From: Wenzhouxiangella sp042310355
Lineage (GTDB): Bacteria; Pseudomonadota; Gammaproteobacteria; Xanthomonadales; Wenzhouxiangellaceae
Reading direction: 5' to 3'
Assembly: GCF_042310355.1 (NCBI RefSeq)
Contig: NZ_JBHJMR010000001.1
Span: 310,001-374,000, forward strand
DNA length: 64,000 nt
Shown: positions 21,800-29,524 of the stretch, piece by piece
Position numbering within the stretch: position 1 is the first letter of the stretch
Layout: every line of letters begins with the position of its first letter
Position numbers and translations under genes: made by a program
The notes under the pieces: model-generated
What the model saw: only the letters and a program-made list of their open reading frames with translations
What the model was told of the DNA's origin: nothing
The model's database searches: none

Positions 21800-22948
21800 C
21801 TACTGTCGGCGCGGTCCGGCCACCAGGGTGCCCGCGGCGCCGCGTTCGGCGTCGGCGAACTCGTGGTCGACCAGCTTGTAGCTGCCTTCCTCGGGCACGA
21901 TGAAGTCCATCACGGCACCGTTGCTGGCGCCTAGCAGGACGGTCTGCATGCCGTGCCAGTCGTTCTCGACGTTGCCCTCGTACCAGACGCGGTCGAAGAT
22001 GGCGCCGATGACGTGGAAGCTGGATGTGCCGCTCGGGCCGGCGTTGAGCACGTACAGGCGAACCCGCTCACCGGCATTGGCGCGCAGCGGCGCATCGTGC
22101 AGGGCGTTGACGTGGCCGTTGAAGGTGACCTGGCTGGGGTCGCGGGCCATCGCGGCGGCGTGGTCGTAGCGGTAGCCGCCGTTGTAGTCGTCCTCGGTCA
22201 GGTAGAACTCGGACTGGACCAGAACGTACTCGCGGTCCACCTGGGCGTCGGTCGGGAAGCCGTTCTTCGGCGAGACCACGACGGCGCCGTACTGGCCCTG
22301 GGCGGTGTGCATCAGCACGCTGGGCGTGCCGCAGTGGTACATGTACACGCCGGGGTAGTTCGCGACCCATTCGAATTCGATCGTGGCGCCGGGAGGAATG
22401 GTCTGCCACTTGTCGTTGGCCGCCACGGTACCGCTGTGGAAATCCATCGAGTGCGGCATGGGGCTGGTCGCCGGCTGGTGGTTCTGGGTCGGGTTGGCCT
22501 GCAGCTGGGCGAAGAAGGGACTGCCGCCGGCGACCGGTTCGGTGATGACTACCGGTTCGTCGGAGCGGTTCTTCATGGTGAACACGACCCGGTCGCCCTC
22601 GCGCACGTGCAGGGTCGGTCCGGGCACGCTGCCGCCGAAGGTCCAGGCGTTGAAGGACTTGCCCGGCGCGACCTCGATCTGCTGGGCGATGACGTCCATG
22701 CGCACATCGTGGCTGCGGTTGCCCTCGTAGTCGAGTTCGGCCAGGTGGGGCACGGCCGTGAGGTAATCGCCCACGACCGGCGGGCCGCTGTAGTCTTCGG
22801 TGTAGACGCGGGCTTCGGGCAGGCCAAAGATCTTGCCGTCGACGATGAATTCACCGTCGTGGACGAGGCGGTCGTCGGCGCTCAGGCCGCCGGAGATCAG
22901 GCCGAAGGCGAGGGCGGTTGCGATGGTCGGGGACTTGAACAGTTTCAT
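21800..22948 (-). CDS. nirK: copper-containing nitrite reductase NirK
   Basis: 382 residues with a signal peptide (about 1-23), reducing nitrite to nitric oxide in the periplasm. Two cupredoxin domains are visible. Ligands sit in MPHSMDFHSG (type 2/type 1), MYHCGTPSVLMHTAQG (type 1 Cys, His and Met) and SSFHVIGAIFD (type 2 His in domain 2). ATG 22948 follows GGAG. An FNR/DNR-like box lies upstream. The same block also holds a cytochrome cd1 nitrite reductase, which is unusual. nirV and a SCO gene follow. Confidence 0.95.
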   Translation of the reverse strand: MKLFKSPTIATALAFGLISGGLSADDRLVHDGEFIVDGKIFGLPEARVYTEDYSGPPVVGDYLTAVPHLAELDYEGNRSHDVRMDVIAQQIEVAPGKSFNAWTFGGSVPGPTLHVREGDRVVFTMKNRSDEPVVITEPVAGGSPFFAQLQANPTQNHQPATSPMPHSMDFHSGTVAANDKWQTIPPGATIEFEWVANYPGVYMYHCGTPSVLMHTAQGQYGAVVVSPKNGFPTDAQVDREYVLVQSEFYLTEDDYNGGYRYDHAAAMARDPSQVTFNGHVNALHDAPLRANAGERVRLYVLNAGPSGTSSFHVIGAIFDRVWYEGNVENDWHGMQTVLLGASNGAVMDFIVPEEGSYKLVDHEFADAERGAAGTLVAGPRRQ

Positions 22949-23012
22949 TTTTGCAGCTCCTTTGCGAGCACGATTTCGATGTCCGAAATGCCATAACATG
23001 CATTTCGCATGC

Positions 23013-23053
23013 ATCTTAATCGATGCGGCCTGGAGCGACTTGACCTGGGTCAA
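23013..23053 (-). promoter_or_regulatory. FNR/DNR-type promoter of nirK
   Basis: A perfect inverted repeat TTGAC-CTGG-GTCAA (23040-23053) resembles the FNR/DNR/NnrR consensus TTGAT-N4-ATCAA. A -10-like TAAGAT (23013-23018, minus strand) places the box centre about 41 bases upstream of the predicted start, the class-II activator position. This predicts induction under oxygen limitation and/or nitric oxide. Confidence 0.65.
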
Positions 23054-23095
23054 TCAGGGCGGGTTTTCGGCGCGGATTTCGACGATCGGGTGGGA

Positions 23096-24508
23096 TCAGG
23101 CGCCGGGCAGTACGTCGTCTCCGTCCCGACACAAGGGCAGGTCGGGCCGACGTTCGCGCTCGGGTAGCTGGCGACGGACGCCGTGCAGCGCCGTGCGCAG
23201 GCCTTCCTCGAGCACGGGGTGGTAGAAGGGCAGTTGGAGGGCCTCGACGACATTGACGCGACGCTGGATCAGCCAGGCCAGTTCGTGCGCCAGGTGTTCG
23301 GCGCCGGCGCAGGCCATTTCCGTTCCGATCAGCCGGCCCGAGGCGTCGGCATGAACCTTCATCAGGCCGGTGTCGTAGCCCTTGATGATGGATCGGCCCT
23401 GTCTGCCGAAGTCGCATTCGCCGGTGAGCGCATCGTCGGGAAGCTCCCGGCCGCGCAGCCCCGCCCAGGCGACCTGGGGCTCGGTGAAGACGATGCCCAT
23501 GGGCGCTCGCCGGGCCATGCATTCGGCATCCGGGTGCATGGCGTGCCAGGCCGCCAGGCGGCCTTCGTCGGCGGCCTCGTGCATGATCGGGCGGATGCCG
23601 TTGATGTCGCCGGCGAACCAGACCGGGGCATCACCGGCGCGCAGGCTGTCGGGATCGAGTTGCGGCATTCCCTTGTCGTCCATGGGCACGCCCAGCGCTT
23701 CGAGCCCCAGTGCATCCAGCGGGGCGCGGCGGCCGATGGCGGCGATGACCAGGTCGACTTCAAAGCGTTCCTCGCCGAAGCGCACGGTCGCGCCGTCGTT
23801 CGCGGGTTCGGGCAGGGCGTCGTCGCCGAGGTGTAACGCCAGCTGCTGGCCCAGCGTTTCGTCCATGATGCAGTTGATATCGGAGTCCGCGATGCCGGCC
23901 AGAACCTTCTCGCGGCCGAACAGGTGAACATCTGCCCCGAGCATCGCCAGGCCCTGGCCGATCTCGCAGCCGATGGCGCCGGCACCGATCACGGCCACGC
24001 GTGCCGGAAGATCGGGCATCTCGAACAGATCGTCGCTGGTCAGCAGGCGCTCGGCCAGTTCCCGCCAGGGGCCGGGTACGAACGGCTTTGTGCCCGCGGC
24101 CACGACGAACGCGTCGGCGCTGTAGCGCGTACCGTCGACCTCGACACAGTCGGGCCCGACAAAGCGCGCGGCGCCTCGGACAAAGCCATCGCCCATCTTC
24201 TCCACCGCGCGGACCGGGCCGGCGGTGAATCGATCCCGCAGATCGCGCACGTGCTTCATCACCGCCGCGCCGTCCAGCTCGCCGGCCGTGCCGCTCATCA
24301 GCCCCTTCCGGTGCAGGCCGCAGGCGGCCTGATGGTCCTTCGCGACCTGCAGCAGGGCCTTTGACGGCATGCAGCCGACGCGCGCACAGGTCGTGCCCAG
24401 CGGGCCGGGGTCGATCATCAGGATGTCGTCGGTCAGGTCGCGTGCCTGCTTCCAGGCGCTGAGGCCAGCGGTGCCGGCCCCGAGAATGATCAGTCGATGG
24501 TGTGGCAT
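23096..24508 (-). CDS. pyridine nucleotide-disulfide oxidoreductase (dihydrolipoyl dehydrogenase family)
   Basis: 470 residues. FAD-binding ILGAGTAGLSAW at the N-terminus, the redox-active disulfide Cys41/Cys46 in TTCARVGCMPSK, a second Rossmann motif AVIGAGAIGCEIGQ for NAD(P)H, and a dimerisation domain with FYHPVLEEGLRTAL (His-Glu pair). All catalytic parts of the family are intact, but no lipoylated partner genes are nearby, so Lpd is not implied. In this nir cluster it could feed reductant or act on metals/disulfides (inference). Confidence 0.85.
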   Translation of the reverse strand: MPHHRLIILGAGTAGLSAWKQARDLTDDILMIDPGPLGTTCARVGCMPSKALLQVAKDHQAACGLHRKGLMSGTAGELDGAAVMKHVRDLRDRFTAGPVRAVEKMGDGFVRGAARFVGPDCVEVDGTRYSADAFVVAAGTKPFVPGPWRELAERLLTSDDLFEMPDLPARVAVIGAGAIGCEIGQGLAMLGADVHLFGREKVLAGIADSDINCIMDETLGQQLALHLGDDALPEPANDGATVRFGEERFEVDLVIAAIGRRAPLDALGLEALGVPMDDKGMPQLDPDSLRAGDAPVWFAGDINGIRPIMHEAADEGRLAAWHAMHPDAECMARRAPMGIVFTEPQVAWAGLRGRELPDDALTGECDFGRQGRSIIKGYDTGLMKVHADASGRLIGTEMACAGAEHLAHELAWLIQRRVNVVEALQLPFYHPVLEEGLRTALHGVRRQLPERERRPDLPLCRDGDDVLPGA

Positions 24509-24589
24509 GAGGCGCTCCGGTCTGGCTTCAAGGCCTCCAGAGTACTTTATTGGCTCGGCGGCAATGTAGATTGACGTCGGGTTGAGGGT

Positions 24590-26785
24590 CTAGCGATGCC
24601 AGGTCAGGCTGATCATGGCCCAGCGACCCGCTTCGGCCAACAAGGGCAAGGTGGGGTCGTCCGGGGCGCGGCCGATCACCCGGCCCGTTTGCCAGTATTG
24701 CCGGTCGGCCAGGTTGAACAGGCCGAGGCTGACTTCCAGGTCGTTGCGCGGAAACCATCGGGTCAGCCAGTCCACCGTGGCATAGCCCGGCGGTGAAAAC
24801 AGCACCTCGCCTTCCTCGTCGACCAGCCGGCGCTGACCGCGCCGGGCCGTTGCGATCAGCCGGGTGTCCAGGCTGGCGTCGGGCGAGCGCCAGGACAGTT
24901 CGGCAATCAGGCCCGGCGGCGAGATGCCGGGCAGGGCGCGGCCGCTGTTGCGGTCTTCCCCGCGCGACCATTCGCCGGCCAGTTCGGTGCTGAAGCCGCC
25001 ACCGAGGTCTTGTCTCAGGCGCAGTTCGCCGCCCTCGATGCGGACGCGGTCGCGGTTGATCGACTGGAACAGCAGGAAGCCGCTGGCCGGGTCGAAGCCC
25101 AGCGGTGCGCGGGTCTGGATGAAGTTCTTGTAGTCGTTGCGATACAGCGCCAGCTCGGCCAGCGTATCGTTGCCGCGCCAGCGCAGCCCCGCCTCGACGG
25201 TACGCCCCTTCTCGGGCTCGAGGTCGGGATTGGCAATGGCGCGCACGTTGAACTGCGGATACTCCAGGCCGATGTTGACGTCTTCGAAGGGCGGGGCGCG
25301 CAGGCCGCGGGCGTACTGGGCAAAGAACTCCATGGAATCGCCCAGCGGCCAGACCAGGCCCAGCCTGGGCAGCCAGCTGCTGGTGCTCAGCTCGGTCGTT
25401 TCCGCGTTCGGGAAGGACGACTCGAACAGCGGATCGTCGAGCAGCGACAGGTCGTAGTACTCGTAGCGAATGCCCGGGCTGAGGGTCGGGCCGCCCGACC
25501 ACAGCCGGATCTCGTCGTGCAGGTAGACGCCGAGCTCGCTCACGCGGCTGCGCGGGAAATCCCGCAGCGGAAAGGACTCGCCGATGATGTTGCTGGTCGT
25601 CTCTCCCGTCTCGAGATTGTTTTGCAGGCCGTCGCGCTTGTTGATCACTTCCGAGCGGCTGTACTCGAAACCGTAGCCCAGCCGGTGCGACAGGCCCAGG
25701 GCGTTGAAATCGGTTTCCAGGTCGGTGCCCAGGCCGGTGGTTTCCTGGCGGAACTCGAAGCGACGGAACACGGACACCGGCGTCGCTGCGTTGGGGCGAC
25801 GATCGTCGGTTTCCTGCAGGGTATCGCTGACCTGGTGCCAGGCCCGCCACTGGCCTCGACTGACCGGGTCGATGGCCGTCAGTTCCTGGTCGAGCAGCGC
25901 GCGCCACTGGTGCCGGCGGTCGTCGCCGAGCAGGGATTCGGTATTCACCAGCCGGCCGGCGCCAAGCATGGCGCGGATGTCGGCGTCGCGGGTCTCGCGC
26001 ATGCCGTCGAGGGTCAGGCGGATGCGACCCGCGTCGGTATCCAGGCCGCTACGGACCAGGACCGCGTTGTGTTCGCGCTCGAGTCGGTCGACCGGCGTGC
26101 CCTCGGGGCGATCGGCCACGTCGGTTTCCGAGCCGACCTGGGCGGCGCCGGCGATCAGCAGGTCGAAGTCGCCCTGGCGCATCGCCGTGGCCGCCGTCAG
26201 TCGTGCCCGGTTGCTGTCGCTGGCCCCGCGCAGTCCGATGCGGGTGCCGCGGCGGCCGTCGGTAATGATGTCGTCGGCGTCGATGGTGGTGACCGCCACC
26301 ACGCCGCCGAGCGCCTTCGAGCCGTAAAGCGTCGACGCCGGTCCGCGCAGGATCTCCACGCGCCGGGCCAGGCCGAGTTCGAGCAGTCCCCGGCCGGAGT
26401 CGGCGAAACTGCCGATATCGAACTGGTCGGCCACCGGAACGTTGTCGATGACTATGGCCGTGCGGTTGCCGCCGATGCCCCTGATGCGGAACCCGTTGAA
26501 GCCGAAGCGCGTGCCGCCGCCGTCGATCTCCACCCCGGGTTCGTAGCGCACCAGGTCGGCGGCGTCGAACACCATGTCGCGCGAGAGCCTTTCCTGGCCG
26601 ATGACGGTGACCGTGCCGGCCACTTCGGAGAGCTGGCGCGGCTGGCGGTGAGCGACGACGGTGATCGGGTCCAGCTCGCGGGACTCCTCCTTCCCATCGT
26701 CATCGTTCGCCGGATCATTCTGAGCGAGGACGGGTGCGGTAGCTGCAAGAAGAAGCGCGGTAAGATTTAGGCTTTTGAAATGCAT
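24590..26785 (-). CDS. TonB-dependent outer-membrane receptor (hemoglobin/transferrin family-like)
   Basis: 731 residues with a signal peptide (about 1-21), a plug domain (DPITVVAHRQPRQLSEVAGTVTV ... VEILRGPASTLYGSKALGGVVAV) and a beta-barrel ending in aromatic-rich LTWHR. ARGLRAPPFEDVNIG and NPDLEPEKGRTVEAGLRW match the heme/hemoglobin-type subfamily. The ligand could be heme or another iron or copper complex. It lies between nirS and the oxidoreductase gene on the same strand, separated from nirS by a hairpin. Confidence 0.88.
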   Translation of the reverse strand: MHFKSLNLTALLLAATAPVLAQNDPANDDDGKEESRELDPITVVAHRQPRQLSEVAGTVTVIGQERLSRDMVFDAADLVRYEPGVEIDGGGTRFGFNGFRIRGIGGNRTAIVIDNVPVADQFDIGSFADSGRGLLELGLARRVEILRGPASTLYGSKALGGVVAVTTIDADDIITDGRRGTRIGLRGASDSNRARLTAATAMRQGDFDLLIAGAAQVGSETDVADRPEGTPVDRLEREHNAVLVRSGLDTDAGRIRLTLDGMRETRDADIRAMLGAGRLVNTESLLGDDRRHQWRALLDQELTAIDPVSRGQWRAWHQVSDTLQETDDRRPNAATPVSVFRRFEFRQETTGLGTDLETDFNALGLSHRLGYGFEYSRSEVINKRDGLQNNLETGETTSNIIGESFPLRDFPRSRVSELGVYLHDEIRLWSGGPTLSPGIRYEYYDLSLLDDPLFESSFPNAETTELSTSSWLPRLGLVWPLGDSMEFFAQYARGLRAPPFEDVNIGLEYPQFNVRAIANPDLEPEKGRTVEAGLRWRGNDTLAELALYRNDYKNFIQTRAPLGFDPASGFLLFQSINRDRVRIEGGELRLRQDLGGGFSTELAGEWSRGEDRNSGRALPGISPPGLIAELSWRSPDASLDTRLIATARRGQRRLVDEEGEVLFSPPGYATVDWLTRWFPRNDLEVSLGLFNLADRQYWQTGRVIGRAPDDPTLPLLAEAGRWAMISLTWHR

Positions 26786-26804
26786 TGATCATTCTCGATC
26801 GCAA

Positions 26805-26828
26805 AGCGCCCCGGAGTTCCGGGGCGCT
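26805..26828 (-). terminator. hairpin between nirS and the TonB receptor gene
   Basis: An 11-bp perfect stem (AGCGCCCCGGA / TCCGGGGCGCT) with a 2-base centre, 34 bases after the nirS stop. Only a short T-tract follows on the minus strand, so it may act as an mRNA 3'-stabiliser or weak attenuator. Confidence 0.55.
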
Positions 26829-26861
26829 GGTTGCAGGGTCGGTAACTTCGCGCGTCCGGGA

Positions 26862-28997
26862 TCAGTAAATTTCCTTGCGCGTGTTGTAGTTGTTGAACTT
26901 GCCGGTCGGCGTGACGATCTTGTCGCCCTTGATCACGTGCTTGAGCTCACGCGTCTTGTCGTCGACGATCACGATGGCGGATTCTTCCTCCATGCCTGAC
27001 CAGACCGAGAACCAGACTTCGTCACCGCCCTTGTTGTACTCGGGCTGGACGATGCGCTTCGGCCCGGGCCCAAGATCGGCCCATTCGGCGATCGGCAACA
27101 CTTCGTAGCCGGCATAAAGATCGTTGATGTCGAAAACCGCAACGGTCTGGGCCTTCTCCTCGTCCGGGTGCAGCGGCGTGTCGACCCACAGGTTGGTCGA
27201 TTCCGGGTGCGTCTTGACGAACAGCGAGCCGCCGCCCTGGCCCTGGAGCACCTGTACGGCCTTGAAGGCGTGTTCCGGGTGGTTTTCCGGATCCGTGCCG
27301 ATCAGCGTGATATCGGCGTTGCCCAGGGCGCTGGTCACCCAGACCGGGCCGAACTCGGGGTGGACGAAGTTGGCGCCGCGACCCGGGTGCGGGATGCGCT
27401 CGACGTCGACCAGGGCCTCGAGCTCGCGATCGAGCGCGTCGACCACCGCGATCTTGTCGGACTCGTTGGCCGCGGTCAGGAAGTAGCGTCCGCTGGCGTC
27501 CCAGCCGCCGTCGTGCAGGAAGGGTGCCGCGCCGATCGTGGTGACCTGCAGGCTGTCGATGTTCTCGTAGTTGACCAGCAGGATCTGGCCGGTTTCCTTG
27601 ACGTTGACGATGAACTCCGGGTGCTGGTGCGAGCCGACGATGGCGGCCACGCGCGGCTCCGGGTGGTATTCCTGCGTATCGACCGTCATGCCGCGGGTGG
27701 AGACGATCTTCTTCGGCTCGAGCGTCTGGCCGTCCATCAGCACGTAGTGCGGCGGCCAGTACGCGCCGGCGATGGCGATCTTGTCCTCGTAGCCCTCGTA
27801 GCGCGAGTTCTCGACCGAGCGGGCTTCCATGCCGATCTTGATCTCGGCGACCACCTGCGGCGGATCCATGTAGAGGTCGATCAGGTCGACCTTGGCGTCG
27901 CGGCCGATGGTGGTGAAGTAGCGGCCCGAGCTCGAGGCACGCGAGATGTGCACGGCGTAACCGGTCGGCACGTAGTTGACGACTTCCTTGCTGTCGCCGT
28001 CGATGATGGCGACCTCACCGGCATCGCGCAGCGTCACGGCAAAAAAGTTGTCGACGTCGTAGTCGTGCTGAGGTGATTCCGGGCGGTCTTCCGGTGCGAC
28101 GTGGACGGTCCAGCTGTCGGTCATCTCCGGCATGCCCCATTCCGGCGGCTGCGGCGGGTCGTGTTGCAGGAAGCGCGCGAGCATGTCGATTTCCTCGTCG
28201 CTGAGCTCGCCCGAGGTGCCCCAGTTGGGCATGCCCGCCGGCGAGCCGAAGTTGATCAGTGCCTTGAGGTAGTCGGAGCCCTTTTCCTGCGTGATGTCGG
28301 TGGTCAGCGGCTTGCCGGTCGCGCCCTTGCGCAGCACGCCGTGGCAGCCCGCGCAGCGTTCGAAGTAGATCTCCTGCGAGCGTTCGAACTCGGCCTCGGT
28401 CATGTCCGGCGCGCCGGGCGTGCGTACCTGTTTGCCGCCCTCGACGGGCGAGGGCGCGCCGCGGTAGGCCATTTCACCTTCGGAAGCGCCGGAGTGGCGC
28501 TCGCCCTCGGCCCGATCGGTCAGGCCCAGCTCGACGCGCTTGTCGGCAACCTGCTCGGTGCTGATGCTGGCGTCGTCGTTGCCCCAGGTTTTCATGACGT
28601 AGGTGACGATGTCGGCCACTTCCTGGTCGGAGAGGTAGCTCATCGGCGGCATGACGCCGTCGTAGGTCACGCCGTCGACGTCGATTTCGCCCGAACGCCC
28701 GGCCAGTACGTTCTCGATGACCATCCCGGCGTTGCCGTCGAGATTCGGATTGTCCGCCAACGGAGGAAAGGCCCCGGGCAGCCCACTGCCGTCAGCCTGG
28801 TGGCAGGCCTGGCAGTGCGTCTTGTATCCCTTCTCGCCGGCTTCCATGTCGCCCGCCGAAGCCTTGGCGACCTCCGCGGCGTGCACCTCGGCATCGTTCT
28901 GCGAGGATTGCGAGGTTTCGGCCCCGCATGCGGTGGTGACCGCCAGGGAAAGGCCGATGGCCCCGAGCCAGTAAATGGTGTAGTGCGGTGTGCTCAT
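26862..28997 (-). CDS. nirS: cytochrome cd1 nitrite reductase NirS with extra N-terminal cytochrome c domain
   Basis: 711 residues, about 140 longer than usual NirS. A signal peptide is followed by a first cytochrome c domain (CQACH at 62-66, methionine ligand candidate in VMPPMSYLSDQEVADI), then a second one (CAGCH at 215-219), then the eight-bladed d1-heme propeller. Propeller landmarks are SHQHPEFIVNVKETG, APFLHDGGWDASGRYF, HPGRGANFVHPEFGPVW and the terminal TPTGKFNNYNTRKEIY. Reduces nitrite to NO. No d1-heme biosynthesis genes lie in this window. ATG follows GGAGGG. Confidence 0.95.
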   Translation of the reverse strand: MSTPHYTIYWLGAIGLSLAVTTACGAETSQSSQNDAEVHAAEVAKASAGDMEAGEKGYKTHCQACHQADGSGLPGAFPPLADNPNLDGNAGMVIENVLAGRSGEIDVDGVTYDGVMPPMSYLSDQEVADIVTYVMKTWGNDDASISTEQVADKRVELGLTDRAEGERHSGASEGEMAYRGAPSPVEGGKQVRTPGAPDMTEAEFERSQEIYFERCAGCHGVLRKGATGKPLTTDITQEKGSDYLKALINFGSPAGMPNWGTSGELSDEEIDMLARFLQHDPPQPPEWGMPEMTDSWTVHVAPEDRPESPQHDYDVDNFFAVTLRDAGEVAIIDGDSKEVVNYVPTGYAVHISRASSSGRYFTTIGRDAKVDLIDLYMDPPQVVAEIKIGMEARSVENSRYEGYEDKIAIAGAYWPPHYVLMDGQTLEPKKIVSTRGMTVDTQEYHPEPRVAAIVGSHQHPEFIVNVKETGQILLVNYENIDSLQVTTIGAAPFLHDGGWDASGRYFLTAANESDKIAVVDALDRELEALVDVERIPHPGRGANFVHPEFGPVWVTSALGNADITLIGTDPENHPEHAFKAVQVLQGQGGGSLFVKTHPESTNLWVDTPLHPDEEKAQTVAVFDINDLYAGYEVLPIAEWADLGPGPKRIVQPEYNKGGDEVWFSVWSGMEEESAIVIVDDKTRELKHVIKGDKIVTPTGKFNNYNTRKEIY

Positions 28998-29042
28998 GAT
29001 GTCTGCCCTCCAGTTGGGTGAGACGGCTTTTGCCTGATGCCC

Positions 29043-29083
29043 ATATTAGATGCATATCCAATCCACCTTTTGAGCCAGATCAA
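29043..29083 (-). promoter_or_regulatory. FNR/DNR-type promoter of nirS
   Basis: TTGAG-CCAG-ATCAA (29070-29083) is one mismatch from the FNR consensus. A -10-like TAATAT lies at 29043-29048 on the minus strand. The distance from box centre to -10 (28.5 bases) is identical to that upstream of nirK. Confidence 0.65.
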
Positions 29084-29243
29084 ATCCGTCGTCTCCGGTT
29101 GCCCGGTGAAAAGTCTCACCGAAACCTCCTCTACAGAGTTCATACTGCCACAAAGAAGCACTTAGAATGCTTCAAGATGTCTGGAATCCAGCGACGGGCT
29201 TGACAGAGCCCGCCCCTTTCCCGATAATGCCCCGCTTCACAAC

Positions 29244-29320
29244 GCGCCTGTAGCTCAGCTGGATAGAGTACCTGGCTACGAACCAGGCGGTCGGAGGTTC
29301 GAATCCTTCCAGGCGCGCCA
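29244..29320 (+). tRNA. tRNA-Arg(ACG)
   Basis: 77 bases with encoded CCA; acceptor GCGCCTG/CAGGCGC, discriminator G, anticodon loop CTACGAA (ACG, read as ICG, codons CGU/CGC/CGA). T-arm GGAGGTTCGAATCCTTCC. Confidence 0.97.
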
Positions 29321-29330
29321 AGAATTAGAG

Positions 29331-29358
29331 AAAGCCTCGTCCCCGGACGGGGCTTTTT
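29331..29358 (+). terminator. rho-independent terminator after tRNA-Arg(ACG)
   Basis: AAAGCC/GGCTTT stem extended inward by CGTC/GACG, followed by five T residues. Confidence 0.8.
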
Positions 29359-29373
29359 CGTATCTAAAGCCTC

Positions 29374-29467
29374 GATTCGAACCTCCGACCAATAAACAAT
29401 CGGTTCGAACCGAGCGCCTTAAGGCGCGAGCTCGCTGACGCGGAGCGTCAGCCATCCTTCCAGGCGC
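29374..29467 (+). repeat. tRNA-Arg(ACG) tail fragments with palindromic insert
   Basis: 29374-29390 is an inverted copy of the variable-loop/T-arm segment of the tRNA at 29244. From 29402, GGTTCGAA (T-loop sequence) is followed by a 44-bp insert with two stem-loops (GCGCC/GGCGC and GCTGACG/CGTCAGC), and then 29454-29467 (ATCCTTCCAGGCGC) repeats the tRNA 3' half. Same layout as the interrupted tRNA-Ser copy and the tRNA-Arg(CCT) tail. Confidence 0.75.
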
Positions 29468-29524
29468 CCTTGCGGAGTCAATCTGTAGTAACGTTTCCGG
29501 ATACACCAATCGCCCCCGCCCGCC

